Made by a program: the position numbers and the translations under genes. DNA of 64,000 nt from CBDBND01 sp965207985. GTDB taxonomy: Bacteria > Pseudomonadota > Alphaproteobacteria > Rhodospirillales > Rhodospirillaceae. Shown here piece after piece: positions 1-8,415 of the stretch. The stretch covers positions 62,001-126,000 of the forward strand of contig CBDBND010000003.1 of NCBI GenBank assembly GCA_965207985.1, read 5' to 3'. Under the pieces are notes generated by a model. That model saw only the letters and a list, made by a program, of their open reading frames with translations, did not search any database and was not told the DNA's origin. Numbering within the stretch: the first letter of the stretch is position 1; each line of letters opens with the position of its first letter.

Positions 1-191
1 CCATCCTTGGACAGCACGTCGAGGCGAATTTGTTTTCTGTTTGACCGGGCATGGATGCGCCTCACACTTCATCCTGCCTGAAGAAAACGACGGAGGCCCA
101 TGACGCGGCGCGGGTCCGCTTCGCTGCACTTGCTGGTAAAATCATGCATTGCCAAACGGGACACACGGACTTGAGACCTTCTGCAAAAGAA

Positions 192-223
192 TTGGGCCGG
201 TGCAGGAAGAAGCACCGACCCAA
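192..223 (-). terminator. Rho-independent terminator after ssb
   Basis: A near-perfect inverted repeat (arms TTGGGTCGGTGC and GCACCGGCCCAA read on the minus strand, 8-nt loop) lies about 27 bases after the ssb stop and is followed by a T-rich run (TTCTTTTG). This is the classic shape of an intrinsic terminator ending the minus-strand block. Positions 1-191 further left show no gene I can support. Confidence 0.75.
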
Positions 224-249
224 TATGGAAATAACGCAGCGGTGGGTGG

Positions 250-705
250 TCAGAATGGAATCTCTCCCGTGTCGTCCGTTGCGGCCGGGGCTTCAGCGGC
301 CCGCATGGAACCCTCGTTCACCGGCTCCTGGGCTTCCGGCGCGGACATGCCGTTGGCCTTGTCAAGAAACTGGATCCTGGATCCGGGCACCAGCAGGATC
401 TCGGTGGAGAACCGGTCCGAGTCCTCGCCGTCCTTGCGCCAGCGCCGGGTCTGCATCTTGCCCGCGACATAAACCAGCCGACCCTTTTTCGCGTGCCTCT
501 CAAGCATGTCGATGAGGCCGTCCTGGAACGTCACGCAGCGGTGCCACTCGGTCTTGTCAATCCGCTCGCCTTTTTGGCGATCCAAATAGCCTTCGTCAGT
601 CGCCACGCTTATGTTGGCGACACGGCCGCCGTTGGTGAGGTGATTGACGGTGACGTCGGCGCCGAGGCGGCCGATCACTTCGGCTCTGTTGAGTCCAAAT
701 GCCAT
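250..705 (-). CDS. ssb: Single-stranded DNA-binding protein
   Basis: A 151-aa SSB that coats single-stranded DNA during replication, repair or conjugative transfer. The N-terminal OB-fold begins with the family pattern LNRAEVIGRLGAD and continues with the usual region around residues 45-105. The linker is short and the last residues, DDTGEIPF, match the acidic tip by which SSB recruits partner proteins. I chose the ATG at 705 rather than one seven codons upstream because AGGAG sits at the right spacing before it. It is the last gene of a minus-strand block that looks plasmid- or ICE-derived (47-aa ORF, membrane protein, zinc-ribbon protein upstream), so this is probably an accessory SSB paralogue rather than the housekeeping copy. 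That last point is inference. Confidence 0.93.
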   Translation of the reverse strand: MAFGLNRAEVIGRLGADVTVNHLTNGGRVANISVATDEGYLDRQKGERIDKTEWHRCVTFQDGLIDMLERHAKKGRLVYVAGKMQTRRWRKDGEDSDRFSTEILLVPGSRIQFLDKANGMSAPEAQEPVNEGSMRAAEAPAATDDTGEIPF

Positions 706-808
706 GGTAGGTCTCCTATGGTTCAAGTTGATGACGGTGTGTTGTCGAGCGGACGGACCTAAGATCTCTCTTGGGCCCTTCTCCGTTCATCCTTTCCAAG
801 CTTCGCTC

Positions 809-952
809 TTACTCCTCTTCGCCGCCGCGGGGATCGAAGGGCGCCGGTTCATCGAGGAGGTCTCGGATCGCGGCAGCTGTTAGACCGACTTCGGCGAGGA
901 GTTCATGGGCGCAAGTGGTAATGGGATCGCAATTGGTTTCGAGGTCGTACAT
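809..952 (-). CDS. Small acidic protein, 47 aa
   Basis: A short ORF with a strong ribosome-binding site: AGGAGACC lies just ahead of the ATG, almost the same leader as that of ssb next door. The product starts MYDLETNCDP and ends in an acidic PRGGEEE tail; it has two cysteines near the start and a predicted helix (HELLAEVGLTAAAIRDLLDE). No family recognised. Its position between ssb and a membrane protein on the same strand suggests co-transcription. The coding call rests on the ribosome-binding site, the uninterrupted frame and the matching leader, so it is moderate. Confidence 0.55.
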   Translation of the reverse strand: MYDLETNCDPITTCAHELLAEVGLTAAAIRDLLDEPAPFDPRGGEEE

Positions 953-1059
953 GGTCGGGTCTCCTGCTATGCCGCGCCCGGTGCTGGGGAACCCTCCCTT
1001 TACGACCGGGCGCTCGCCCGGCCCTCGTTCGACTCCTCCTCAATGTGAGTGTTTAAAAT

Positions 1060-1452
1060 TCACGACATGTCGTGATTGCGCAGGTATCCGTCGTCGTGCT
1101 GGTGCCGGTCCTCCCAGTGTCTCAAATAAGAATACCGGCCTGTACGCGTGGACCAATCCAGGCAGTCTCCACGGTCTTCTGGGAGCTCGTAACCGTGGAA
1201 GGCGGACCAGTCGCCATGACGGAAGCCCCGCCAAAGGGCGCAGGCGATATTGGCGATCACGGTCCATGCGATGGCCACCATCCAGCAGAGCCCGATGAAT
1301 TGCATGCCAATTGCGGTAGCTAAGTACACGACAGTTGCAATGAGAGCCAATCCAGGGCCGGCGAGGACGAAGGCCCGTTCGCGCCAAGCGGTCCCGGGTC
1401 TGGATACGGACGCAGATGAGGATAAGAATGAGGATGCTGTTGTCATGATCAT
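1060..1452 (-). CDS. Hypothetical two-helix membrane protein
   Basis: About 130 aa from the ATG at 1452 (a second in-frame ATG two codons on is equally possible; a GGGAAG stretch precedes both). Two hydrophobic segments near residues 28-48 and 52-73 are separated by a very short turn, giving a hairpin in the inner membrane. The C-terminal half is hydrophilic and rich in Asp, His, Arg and Tyr (EDRHQHDDGYLRNHD near the end). I do not recognise the family. It shares strand with ssb and the zinc-ribbon gene and is probably part of the same mobile block. The longer upstream reading frame has no good ribosome-binding site and was not used. Confidence 0.5.
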   Translation of the reverse strand: MIMTTASSFLSSSASVSRPGTAWRERAFVLAGPGLALIATVVYLATAIGMQFIGLCWMVAIAWTVIANIACALWRGFRHGDWSAFHGYELPEDRGDCLDWSTRTGRYSYLRHWEDRHQHDDGYLRNHDMS

Positions 1453-1712
1453 GGCTTCCCGAATATGGATGGCGATGAGGTGGCCGCTGGCAATCTTGTA
1501 GCTGCCACCCGTGGGATGTTGGGGCCGTTCACATGTGTGCTGGGTGCGCCGGCGATGCGGCCCGGCCGGCAACAGCCGAAGATGGGACGGCAATCAGTAT
1601 CCAGGGCCCGGCGAAACCAACGGTGCCGGTGCCGTCACGTGCCGAACCCGGGCCGGCAAGCCCGTGCAGGCAGGGGCAATGGTACGTCCTCCCGGATCAT
1701 GAGATAGAAGGT

Positions 1713-2726
1713 TCAGCGGCCTGCCATGGCCTGCATGGGTGAGCTGTCGACGACGATTTCCACCTCCTCCCTGGACAGCCGGGCAAAGCCCAAGCACATG
1801 GCCACCTCCTCGGGGCTGTCCCAGGTTCCATGACATGCGCCCGTGGCCAGTTCGATCACGGTGTAGGTGGGGGGATAGAGCGGCAGCCCCCGGTGCATGC
1901 CCGAGCGCAGGTAAGAGTGCCTGGCACATTCGGGACAGCGGGCAGCGCCCTGGGAAGGAGCGCCACAGTCGGTACATAGATTTAGCGCTCTTCTGCGGGC
2001 GTAGCGTTTGCGGCTGGCGGCATTCTTCTTCTCCTTATCGCAGCTGGGTGATGTGGCTGCACAGACGGCACATTGGGATGCGCCGGAGAAAGCGGGCTGT
2101 CCGCATTTGCCGCAGAGGCCTTCTGCCCTGCGGGCGGCATACCGTTTCCTCTCGGCGGCCCGCCTGATCGCTCGGCAGTCCTCGCAGACAGTGCCGCCCC
2201 CTGCGGAAGGGTGTCTCCCACAACGGGTGCATAGGTCGTCGGCGAGCCGTTGCACACGGCGCTTCCTGCTGCGCTCCCGGCCAGCCTTGCGTTTGACCTC
2301 TGCATCGCGGCCGCCGTAGGGCTTGCCCTCGGCCTTGGCCCTGCCGTACCGCTCACGCTCGGCCTTGCGTCTCTTGACCGCACATGGCTCGCACATGCGG
2401 CGGTCAGGCTCGGGAGGATTGCGGCCGCACTTTGTGCACAGGCCTTGTGCAAGTCGCTCGGCGGTCCGGCGGCGAGCCCGGGTACGCTCATAAGCGCGGG
2501 CCTTCTCCAAATCTCGCCGTGGCTTGCCGGCGGCCTTAAGCCTTGCGTTTCTGGCGCGTTCGGCGGCACGGCGTTTCTCTGCGCACGGCGCACAAACGTT
2601 GCGGCCTTGTTCGGGCGCCTGCTTGCCGCACCTGATACATTGGCCATGCTCGCGGCGTACCGCAACACGCTTATGGAAGCGCGCACGATCCTGAGCTTTA
2701 CGGACTTGGTCATCTCGATAGGCCAC
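1713..2726 (-). CDS. Protein with five tandem Cys4 zinc ribbons
   Basis: A 337-aa highly basic protein built from five repeats of CxxCG-(10-12)-CxxC. With the GTG at 2726 as codon 1 the cysteines fall at 30/33/45/48, 97/100/112/115, 166/169/181/184, 205/208/219/222 and 251/254/264/267. The linkers are Arg/Lys/Ala/Glu-rich helices (for example EKRRAAERARNARLKAAGK) and resemble each other. A unique C-terminal part (about residues 285-337, with YTVIELATGACHGTWDSPEE) follows the last ribbon. The GTG start is preferred because AAGGA lies 8 nt upstream. Such ribbons bind zinc and commonly contact nucleic acid or protein; a nucleic-acid-binding role is inference from the charge. The gene sits between ssb and an apparently truncated replication-type ORF. 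I do not recognise a named family. Confidence 0.7.
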   Translation of the reverse strand: MAYRDDQVRKAQDRARFHKRVAVRREHGQCIRCGKQAPEQGRNVCAPCAEKRRAAERARNARLKAAGKPRRDLEKARAYERTRARRRTAERLAQGLCTKCGRNPPEPDRRMCEPCAVKRRKAERERYGRAKAEGKPYGGRDAEVKRKAGRERSRKRRVQRLADDLCTRCGRHPSAGGGTVCEDCRAIRRAAERKRYAARRAEGLCGKCGQPAFSGASQCAVCAATSPSCDKEKKNAASRKRYARRRALNLCTDCGAPSQGAARCPECARHSYLRSGMHRGLPLYPPTYTVIELATGACHGTWDSPEEVAMCLGFARLSREEVEIVVDSSPMQAMAGR

Positions 2727-2811
2727 CGTTCTTTTCCTTGCCGTGTATGGAATCCAGACGAACGACGTCCAGCCGGGGCTGAGTCGGCGGAACGTTACGG
2801 TGCAACTGCGT

Positions 2812-3138
2812 TCAGCGTCGTTGTCTGCGTTCGACGAAAAGTCCCGTGGCGCGCGAACCCCAATATTGCACGCCACCGTTTCGGCTCATCCCCGTGCAGA
2901 TGATGATCTCGTCCAGGCCGGGCCGCATCTCCTTGACCGCTTTGAGCGGCACGATCATGTGCTTGATCTTGCGCCGTCCCTTAGTTGCCGGTTCCTCGGG
3001 ATAAACGGGGAGGATGTCTCCGGTGGCCACAGACCGGAAACGCTCGACGACGTAACGGTCGTCGCCGTCGAGACCGCTGCCGAACAGATGAGTGAGGAAT
3101 GTGCGGGCGTTGTCGCCCGGTGCACTGGCCGTCTGCAT
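2812..3138 (-). CDS. Hypothetical 108-aa protein, probably a truncated plasmid gene
   Basis: The ATG at 3138 is preceded by GAAGGAG at good spacing. The product begins MQTASAPGDNARTFLTHLFG and continues with a mixed alpha/beta sequence that ends abruptly after FVERRQRR. The opening (short tail, then a helix ending in FLxxLFG followed by DG..Y.VE) resembles the start of plasmid and phage primase/replication proteins, where it leads into a much larger protein. If so, this is an N-terminal stump. That comparison is from memory and weak. The 3' end lies close upstream of the zinc-ribbon gene, so the two are probably co-transcribed. Confidence 0.5.
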   Translation of the reverse strand: MQTASAPGDNARTFLTHLFGSGLDGDDRYVVERFRSVATGDILPVYPEEPATKGRRKIKHMIVPLKAVKEMRPGLDEIIICTGMSRNGGVQYWGSRATGLFVERRQRR

Positions 3139-3553
3139 GATGCCGCTCCTTCGAACAGGTGAATGGGGATGGCGGCCATGCCCTTCCCCAGACATCCGGC
3201 CGCCGCCCCGCTCACGGCCAAGCCCAACCTCTCGGTGACGCACGGGCGCGGTTATGGAGAATACGGCGGAAGCACGGTGCGCCGGCGGGAGTGGAAGCCT
3301 AAGCGGCGCACGCCTTCGACCTCCATTGACAAAAGCTGCCGGGCGGTGTCGCCGTAAGGCCGCCGCCAGGAGCGCCTTCGATCAGCTGTAAAGACTCTCA
3401 AACCAACTTCACCGGTGTTGTGCCGGAAGTGGCATTCAAATAGGAAACCAGCCAAGCTAAAATGCCACTAGATCAACCCTCGCAAACTTTAGCCAATGGT
3501 GGGAAACGGAGGGTTGAGCTACTCCCCAATTGTTGGACAGGTTCTGGTTTGAT

Positions 3554-4417
3554 TTAAGCTACTTTCTGGGCCTGCTGATCGGTTTGGTTTTGCTCGATTG
3601 CCGTCCAATAGACCACGGCGGGCGGCCTGCCGCCAAGGGCGGAATGAGGACGCCTCTCATTGTAGAACGTGATCCATTTGCGGATACCCGCCCTGGCCTG
3701 TGAGCCGTTTTCCCAGGCGTGCAGATAGACGCACTCGTATTTGAGCGTGCGCCAAAGCCGCTCGACGAAGATGTTGTCGAGGAACCGCCCCTTGCCGTCC
3801 ATCGAGATGCGCACGCCCGTCCGCCGAAGCCGGTCGGTCCAAGCAAACGAGGTGAACTGCGAGCCCTGGTCGGTGTTCATGATCTCTGGCGCACCGAACG
3901 TGTGGGTCGCCTCGTTTAACGCCTCGACGCAGAAGTCAGCCTCCAGCGTGTTCGAGATGCGCCAAGCCAGCACCGTGCGGGTAAACCAATCCATGATGGC
4001 AACCAGGTACAGGAACCCCCGGCGCATCGGCAGGTAGGTGATATCCGTTGCCCAGACCTGGTTCGGTCTGTTCACACTCAGCCCCCGGAGTAGATACGGC
4101 CAGGTCTTGTGCCCCTTCGCTGGCTTTGAGGTGCTGGGCTTCTGGTAGATCGGCATCAGGCCCATGAGCCGCATCAGGCGGCGCAACCGCTTCTCATTGA
4201 CGCAATGGCCTTCGTTCTTCAAATGCCACGTCATCTGCCGGACGCCAAAGAACGGCGTGTCCAGGAACTGTTCATCGATCTCACGCATCAGCGCGAGGTT
4301 CATCTCGCTCTCACCCTTGGGCGTGTAATAGAACGACGACCGGGAGATCGACAGCAGCGCACACTGCCTGCTGACCGATAATCCGGGATGACCCGGCTCG
4401 ATCATGCCGCGTCTCAC
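3554..4417 (-). CDS. IS3-family transposase OrfB (DDE integrase)
   Basis: A 287-aa protein with an N-terminal HTH_21-type region (SRQCALLSISRSSFYY) and an rve catalytic domain. The first Asp lies in WATDITYLP, the second in NTDQGSQFTS, and the Glu in DNIFVERLWRTLKYE; the C-terminal NERRPHSALGGRPP is the usual IS3 end. It overlaps orfA by 4 nt, consistent with expression as an OrfAB fusion by programmed frameshifting, as known for the family. Function: cuts and joins the IS ends. Confidence 0.93.
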   Translation of the reverse strand: MRRGMIEPGHPGLSVSRQCALLSISRSSFYYTPKGESEMNLALMREIDEQFLDTPFFGVRQMTWHLKNEGHCVNEKRLRRLMRLMGLMPIYQKPSTSKPAKGHKTWPYLLRGLSVNRPNQVWATDITYLPMRRGFLYLVAIMDWFTRTVLAWRISNTLEADFCVEALNEATHTFGAPEIMNTDQGSQFTSFAWTDRLRRTGVRISMDGKGRFLDNIFVERLWRTLKYECVYLHAWENGSQARAGIRKWITFYNERRPHSALGGRPPAVVYWTAIEQNQTDQQAQKVA

Positions 4418-4707
4418 TTCACGCCCCAGGGCTTGAGCTGTCTGGACAAAAAATCGTTGGCCACAGCCAACTCCCCAATCTTGGCATGCAGCTCCTTCAC
4501 CTGCGCTTCGTCGATCTCCGGTTGCCGGCGGCCACCACGTGCGAACACGCCAGGAGCACCATCAAGCAGCGCACGCTTCCATTGATGAATCATCGTCGGG
4601 TGAACTCCGAACCGGCTGGACAGCTCGGATACGGTCTCTTCGCCCTTCAAGGCTTCGAGGGCCACTTTCGCCTTGAATGCCGGCGAGTGTTGCTTGCGTT
4701 TCGACAT
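4414..4707 (-). CDS. IS3-family OrfA (helix-turn-helix)
   Basis: A 97-aa protein opening MSKRKQHSPAFKAKVALEA, the standard IS3 OrfA start (HTH_Tnp_1), followed by a helix-turn-helix (VSELSSRFGVHPTMIHQWKR) and a C-terminal helical leucine-rich stretch that would dimerise with OrfAB. It provides binding to the IS terminal repeats. Start supported by GGAGATCAG upstream and by the family length. Confidence 0.92.
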   Translation of the reverse strand: MSKRKQHSPAFKAKVALEALKGEETVSELSSRFGVHPTMIHQWKRALLDGAPGVFARGGRRQPEIDEAQVKELHAKIGELAVANDFLSRQLKPWGVK

Positions 4708-4906
4708 CTCTGATCTCCTTCTCTACGAAGACCAGCAGACAACAAATCGTAGCTTACGTCAGTTCCGATTGTCCGATTTCCGGGGAGTAGCTCAGGTTGT
4801 CGGATTAGAGCCTTCCTAGTCATGTGAAGAGCCCCTTTGAAGTGATCCATCCTGGGACATGTATTATTGAACGAGGATCACCGTTGGAAGGGGCATTCTG
4901 AGGAAT

Positions 4907-5105
4907 AGATTGTCGCGGAGCTGCGACGATTTTATGTCCTTAGTTCGCAAGGTCACCCGATACCAATAGAGATCCGGGTGATTGGGGTGAAGGAAGTCAA
5001 ATATGTGTGGCGGAAAGACTGGGACGGCTGAACGGTGACCAAGTCAAACAGCTGAAGGAACTTGAGACGGAGTCAGATTTGGGCAATTTAACGATGCTCC
5101 ACGAT
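4907..5105 (+). pseudogene. Decayed IS3-type orfA remnant
   Basis: Translating in pieces gives IVAELRRFYVLSSQG, then IRVIGVKEV.YVWRKDW, then, after a frame change, GLNGDQVKQLKELETES. These are recognisable in order as the OrfA of a different IS3 subgroup, here broken by stops and shifts. The remainder of the gap (4795-4906 and 5106-5381) shows nothing I can identify. Confidence 0.6.
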
Positions 5106-5381
5106 TTCCTAATCTGACCTTATTCGTCAATGGCTTACAGCAAATTTTGGTTCACACGAGCCAACGAGAAAAGGATAAAATCTTAGTTCCGTTCTCGCTA
5201 TTTTTTCGGGAGTTTGGGGCATTTACGGAAAGACCTTAGGAGGATTGTCCAAATTCAATAGGAGAAGGACGGAACAATGCTATCTCAGGGTCGATTCAAA
5301 AAGAAATAATCGAGTTGAATTACTTGTTCGGACTAAGCGTCGGAAAATATTCCGATTAGGTTTAACCTATGATGCTCTTTG

Positions 5382-6560
5382 TCATGTTGCCCGAAGTGCG
5401 TTTACGACTTGCAAACGCGTTGCTCTAATTGCGGGAAGTACGCTACCAAGAAGCGCAACCAGTACACCGATGCTGACGCCATCGCCTGCTACGGCTAGGT
5501 TGACCGTAAGTTGCACCACAGTAAGTCCGATAACTCGCGTGCCTCCGTCAAACGCTGCCCAGGCAATCACCACACCGATTAGTGCGCCAACCACGGCCAA
5601 GAGAAGCGCCTCAACGAATATTGAAATCAGGATGGGTGTCGGCCCGAATCCCAGGGCCCTCAACGTTCCAATCTCACGTTGCCGGTCAGCGACAGCGGAA
5701 TACATCGTATTGAGCGCGCCGAAGACCGCTCCCACCGCCATGAGCCCTCCGAGCAAGAATGTTAATAGCTGAAAAAACGTAAGCAGATCGCCGAAAAGAT
5801 TGGCGTAGTAATCGGACTCTCGTACAGCATCGACATTTAGCGACGGATTCGCAAGAAGCGCATCGCGAAACTGCGGAAAATCGGCTTCGGAGTTCAGCAT
5901 GACATTGACTGCGCCATAATCCGCCTGCTGCAACGCTGACATAAGTGTTTCGGCGTCCCCAATTATGACTGAATCGAATATGCCTCCGTCCGTCGTGAAC
6001 ACACCCACGACGACCCAATCCCCGCCCGGTAGAATGATATGTTCTCCGACATTCATTCCCTCGAACTGCGCTTGGATGTTGCGCCCGACAATAAATTCAC
6101 GGAGTCCAGCTTGATACATCCGTCCGGCGACAATTCGAAGCTCTGGCCATAGCGCCATCGCTTGTGGTCCGATTCCTTGCAGAAGTACGGGTGACATGAA
6201 ACCATCCGCTTTCTTGATCAAAACTAGGTTTGCATTGCTTCTCCCAGACCCGATGGGAACTCCCTCCTCGTCACGTTTGACGCCTACAGTATCCATGATA
6301 ATCCGTGCTTCCGTCCGCTGAATGTGGCTCCCCATGGTCCCTCTAACAACACCCTTTGTGACTACAATTGCCCGGTCAGGTCGCGAGCCCAAACTTAGCA
6401 TTTGATGGAAACCTGCGGTCATGGCCTGCAATGAGATCAAAACAGTCACCACGCAAGCCATACCGATGACAATAACCGAAGCAGACCCACGTCGCTGTGG
6501 GAGCGTGCTCAAGGTCAAACCGATTGTAGCGGCGATCTGTCTTAGAAGAGCCATGGTCAA
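5382..6560 (-). CDS. ABC transporter permease, FtsX/MacB type (second permease)
   Basis: A 392-aa inner-membrane permease: one N-terminal transmembrane segment (about residues 23-48), a large periplasmic domain (about 50-265), then three C-terminal segments in the FtsX fold; the region DRQREIGTLRALGF is the usual FtsX signature and ends with the conserved NALRAT tail. With the ATPase and membrane-fusion protein encoded upstream it would form a MacAB-like tripartite exporter; substrates of such systems range from lipids and peptides to antibiotics and cannot be read from sequence. It overlaps the preceding permease gene by 4 nt (ATGA), so translation is coupled. It is the last gene of the operon. 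Confidence 0.88.
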   Translation of the reverse strand: MTMALLRQIAATIGLTLSTLPQRRGSASVIVIGMACVVTVLISLQAMTAGFHQMLSLGSRPDRAIVVTKGVVRGTMGSHIQRTEARIIMDTVGVKRDEEGVPIGSGRSNANLVLIKKADGFMSPVLLQGIGPQAMALWPELRIVAGRMYQAGLREFIVGRNIQAQFEGMNVGEHIILPGGDWVVVGVFTTDGGIFDSVIIGDAETLMSALQQADYGAVNVMLNSEADFPQFRDALLANPSLNVDAVRESDYYANLFGDLLTFFQLLTFLLGGLMAVGAVFGALNTMYSAVADRQREIGTLRALGFGPTPILISIFVEALLLAVVGALIGVVIAWAAFDGGTRVIGLTVVQLTVNLAVAGDGVSIGVLVALLGSVLPAIRATRLQVVNALRAT

Positions 6561-7696
6561 TGTCCCGTCAGAACATTCACTACAGACATTTTCCGCAGGC
6601 TCTGCAATGGCAGAATGGAACTAACGGCTCCCACCATTACGGCTGCCACAGTAGATAAAGCGACCGATCGGGCCGACAGATCGAAAGCAAGTGCAACGTT
6701 TACATTCGCTAATATTGAGGACATTATTGCTTCCGCGCATACAAGACCAACGGCTGCGCCAAATATACACAGGACAAGTGATTCTGTAACAACAAGGCCT
6801 TGCACGCCTTGGGGCGAGAAACCCAATGTAATCATGACAGCGAACTCCGACCTTCGTTCGCGAACCGCCTGACTCAATGTGTTGCCGGTGAGAAATAGGA
6901 GCATGAACAGGACTCCTAAAGAAACTGCCGTGATAAAGAAACTTACATTGCCCAAAGTCTGTAGTCCGGACTCAAGGCCAGCGCGTTCGGAGACTGTGCG
7001 CGTGGGGGAGTCAGAGTTTTGAAAAAACTTGTCAATGTCCCGGCCAATCTGCGCCCCGTTATCGGGATCGGCGATTGTCGTGACAACAACTCCAACAGTA
7101 GGCATGCCAGCACGGGCTTCGAGGTAATAACTGGCGTTACCGATTGCCAGGCGGCTATCCTCTCCAAAGACATTATGGTCCACGATGCTCAGCACCTGGA
7201 ATGACCATACTTTTTTACCGTCCTTTCGGGCTATGGGGGAGGTCAGCGTGTATGTGTCGCCGACTTTGAGGTTGTCCATCTTGGCAAAACCTCGGGTAAC
7301 AATGATTCCGGTCGGCGTGCGATAGAGTTCATCACGCTGAGCGCGAGTTATATCCATATCCTTCTCTATATCGAAGTAGCTGTCGTTGACAAAAGTGATA
7401 CTGCGATTGTTGCCCGGGTTCTGATAACTTCCAAAGATGCTGCTGACAGAAGCGGTTTGCACCACGCCAGGAATTTGCTGAATCTGCTTTTCTGCGGCAA
7501 TCGTTAAGGGCATACCGAATGCGCCCATTACCAAAAGGCGATCTTCATGCGAGGCCGCTAGCAACTGGCGGTAACCGTCATCAACGATTTGGAGCAGCCC
7601 AAAGATTGCGAACGCGGCGGCGACGCCGAGCTGTGTGAGTAGTGTTCGCATGCGGTTACGCCACAGTCCCGCCCAGATCAAAGGTAAGAATTTCAT
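6557..7696 (-). CDS. ABC transporter permease, FtsX/MacB type (first permease)
   Basis: A 379-aa permease with the same architecture as its downstream neighbour: an N-terminal helix (LWRNRMRTLLTQLGVAAAFA), a periplasmic loop of roughly 220 residues, and a C-terminal block of three helices around the motif RERRSEFAVMITLGFSPQG. Two different permeases with one ATPase imply a heterodimeric membrane unit, as in the cyanobacterial DevC or LolCE type rather than homodimeric MacB; this is inference. The 4-nt overlaps on both sides (ATPase upstream, second permease downstream) mark a tightly coupled operon. Confidence 0.88.
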   Translation of the reverse strand: MKFLPLIWAGLWRNRMRTLLTQLGVAAAFAIFGLLQIVDDGYRQLLAASHEDRLLVMGAFGMPLTIAAEKQIQQIPGVVQTASVSSIFGSYQNPGNNRSITFVNDSYFDIEKDMDITRAQRDELYRTPTGIIVTRGFAKMDNLKVGDTYTLTSPIARKDGKKVWSFQVLSIVDHNVFGEDSRLAIGNASYYLEARAGMPTVGVVVTTIADPDNGAQIGRDIDKFFQNSDSPTRTVSERAGLESGLQTLGNVSFFITAVSLGVLFMLLFLTGNTLSQAVRERRSEFAVMITLGFSPQGVQGLVVTESLVLCIFGAAVGLVCAEAIMSSILANVNVALAFDLSARSVALSTVAAVMVGAVSSILPLQSLRKMSVVNVLTGH

Positions 7697-8388
7697 GCTA
7701 AGCTCCGATCAACCGTCTCCGCCAGATATCCTTTATCCATGTGAAGTTGCCGCGACGCATATGCTGCTGCCTTGGGATCGTGGGTCACCATGACGATGGT
7801 CTTACCGTGGCGTTGATTGAGCGTCTGTAAGAGACGCATGATCTCCTCCGCCGTTTCACGGTCGAGATCGCCGGTCGGTTCATCACAAACAAGAATGGTC
7901 GGGTCGGAGATTATGGCGCGGGCGATGGCAACACGTTGTTGTTGACCACCAGACAATTCAGCCGGTTTGTGTTTGGCGCGATCCGACAGGCCTACAATTT
8001 CAAGCGCCACTGCCACATTCCTATTTCTTTGTTGTTTGTTGAGAGATGTGAGCAGTAACGGCAATTCCACATTCCGTTCCGCGGAAAGCATCGGCATGAG
8101 GTTATATAACTGAAATACGAAGCCTACGTGTCGAGCGCGCCATTGGGAGAGTTTTCTTCCTGACAGCATGTCCACGCGTTCGCCAGCAACGGTTACCTCA
8201 CCCGAGGTCGGTCGGTCGAGCCCACTAATGAGATTTAAGAGCGTAGTCTTTCCGGAGCCGGACGGGCCCATGAGGGTAAAAAATTCTCCAGCCCCAATAT
8301 CCAAGCTGACGCCGTGTAGAACCTCAATACGCTCTTTTCCTCGCGTGTAATTCTTCACGACATTTCGCAACGAAACAGCGGCGTTCAT
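7693..8388 (-). CDS. ABC transporter ATP-binding protein, LolD/MacB class
   Basis: A 231-aa ATPase with Walker A GPSGSGKTT (41-49), signature LSGGQQQ (145-151), Walker B ILVCDE (165-170), D-loop GDLD and switch histidine in VTHD (about 203). It powers the two FtsX-type permeases encoded immediately downstream. AGGGGG lies before the ATG. The closest general class is the LolD/MacB/FtsE group, based on GQQQRVAIARA and the permease partners. Intact and of normal length. Confidence 0.93.
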   Translation of the reverse strand: MNAAVSLRNVVKNYTRGKERIEVLHGVSLDIGAGEFFTLMGPSGSGKTTLLNLISGLDRPTSGEVTVAGERVDMLSGRKLSQWRARHVGFVFQLYNLMPMLSAERNVELPLLLTSLNKQQRNRNVAVALEIVGLSDRAKHKPAELSGGQQQRVAIARAIISDPTILVCDEPTGDLDRETAEEIMRLLQTLNQRHGKTIVMVTHDPKAAAYASRQLHMDKGYLAETVDRSLA

Positions 8389-8415
8389 AACTTCAACCCC
8401 CTATCGGGTCTTCGG

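Larger units (their letters stand above)
3515..4794 (-). mobile_element. Complete IS3-family insertion sequence
   Basis: About 1.28 kb, bounded by inverted ends TGAGCTACTCCCC (3515-3527) and its complement (4782-4794), with further matching GGACA inside each end. The base triplet GGT occurs directly outside both ends (3512-3514 and 4795-4797), a 3-bp target duplication typical of IS3. It carries overlapping orfA and orfB. Both frames are intact, so the copy may be active. A near-identical partial copy lies at 63673-64000. Confidence 0.92.

Noticed and set aside
1982..2713. Alternative frames within the zinc-ribbon gene
   Set aside because: Their translations lack the regular Cys pattern, which appears only in the chosen frame and is not a chance result.
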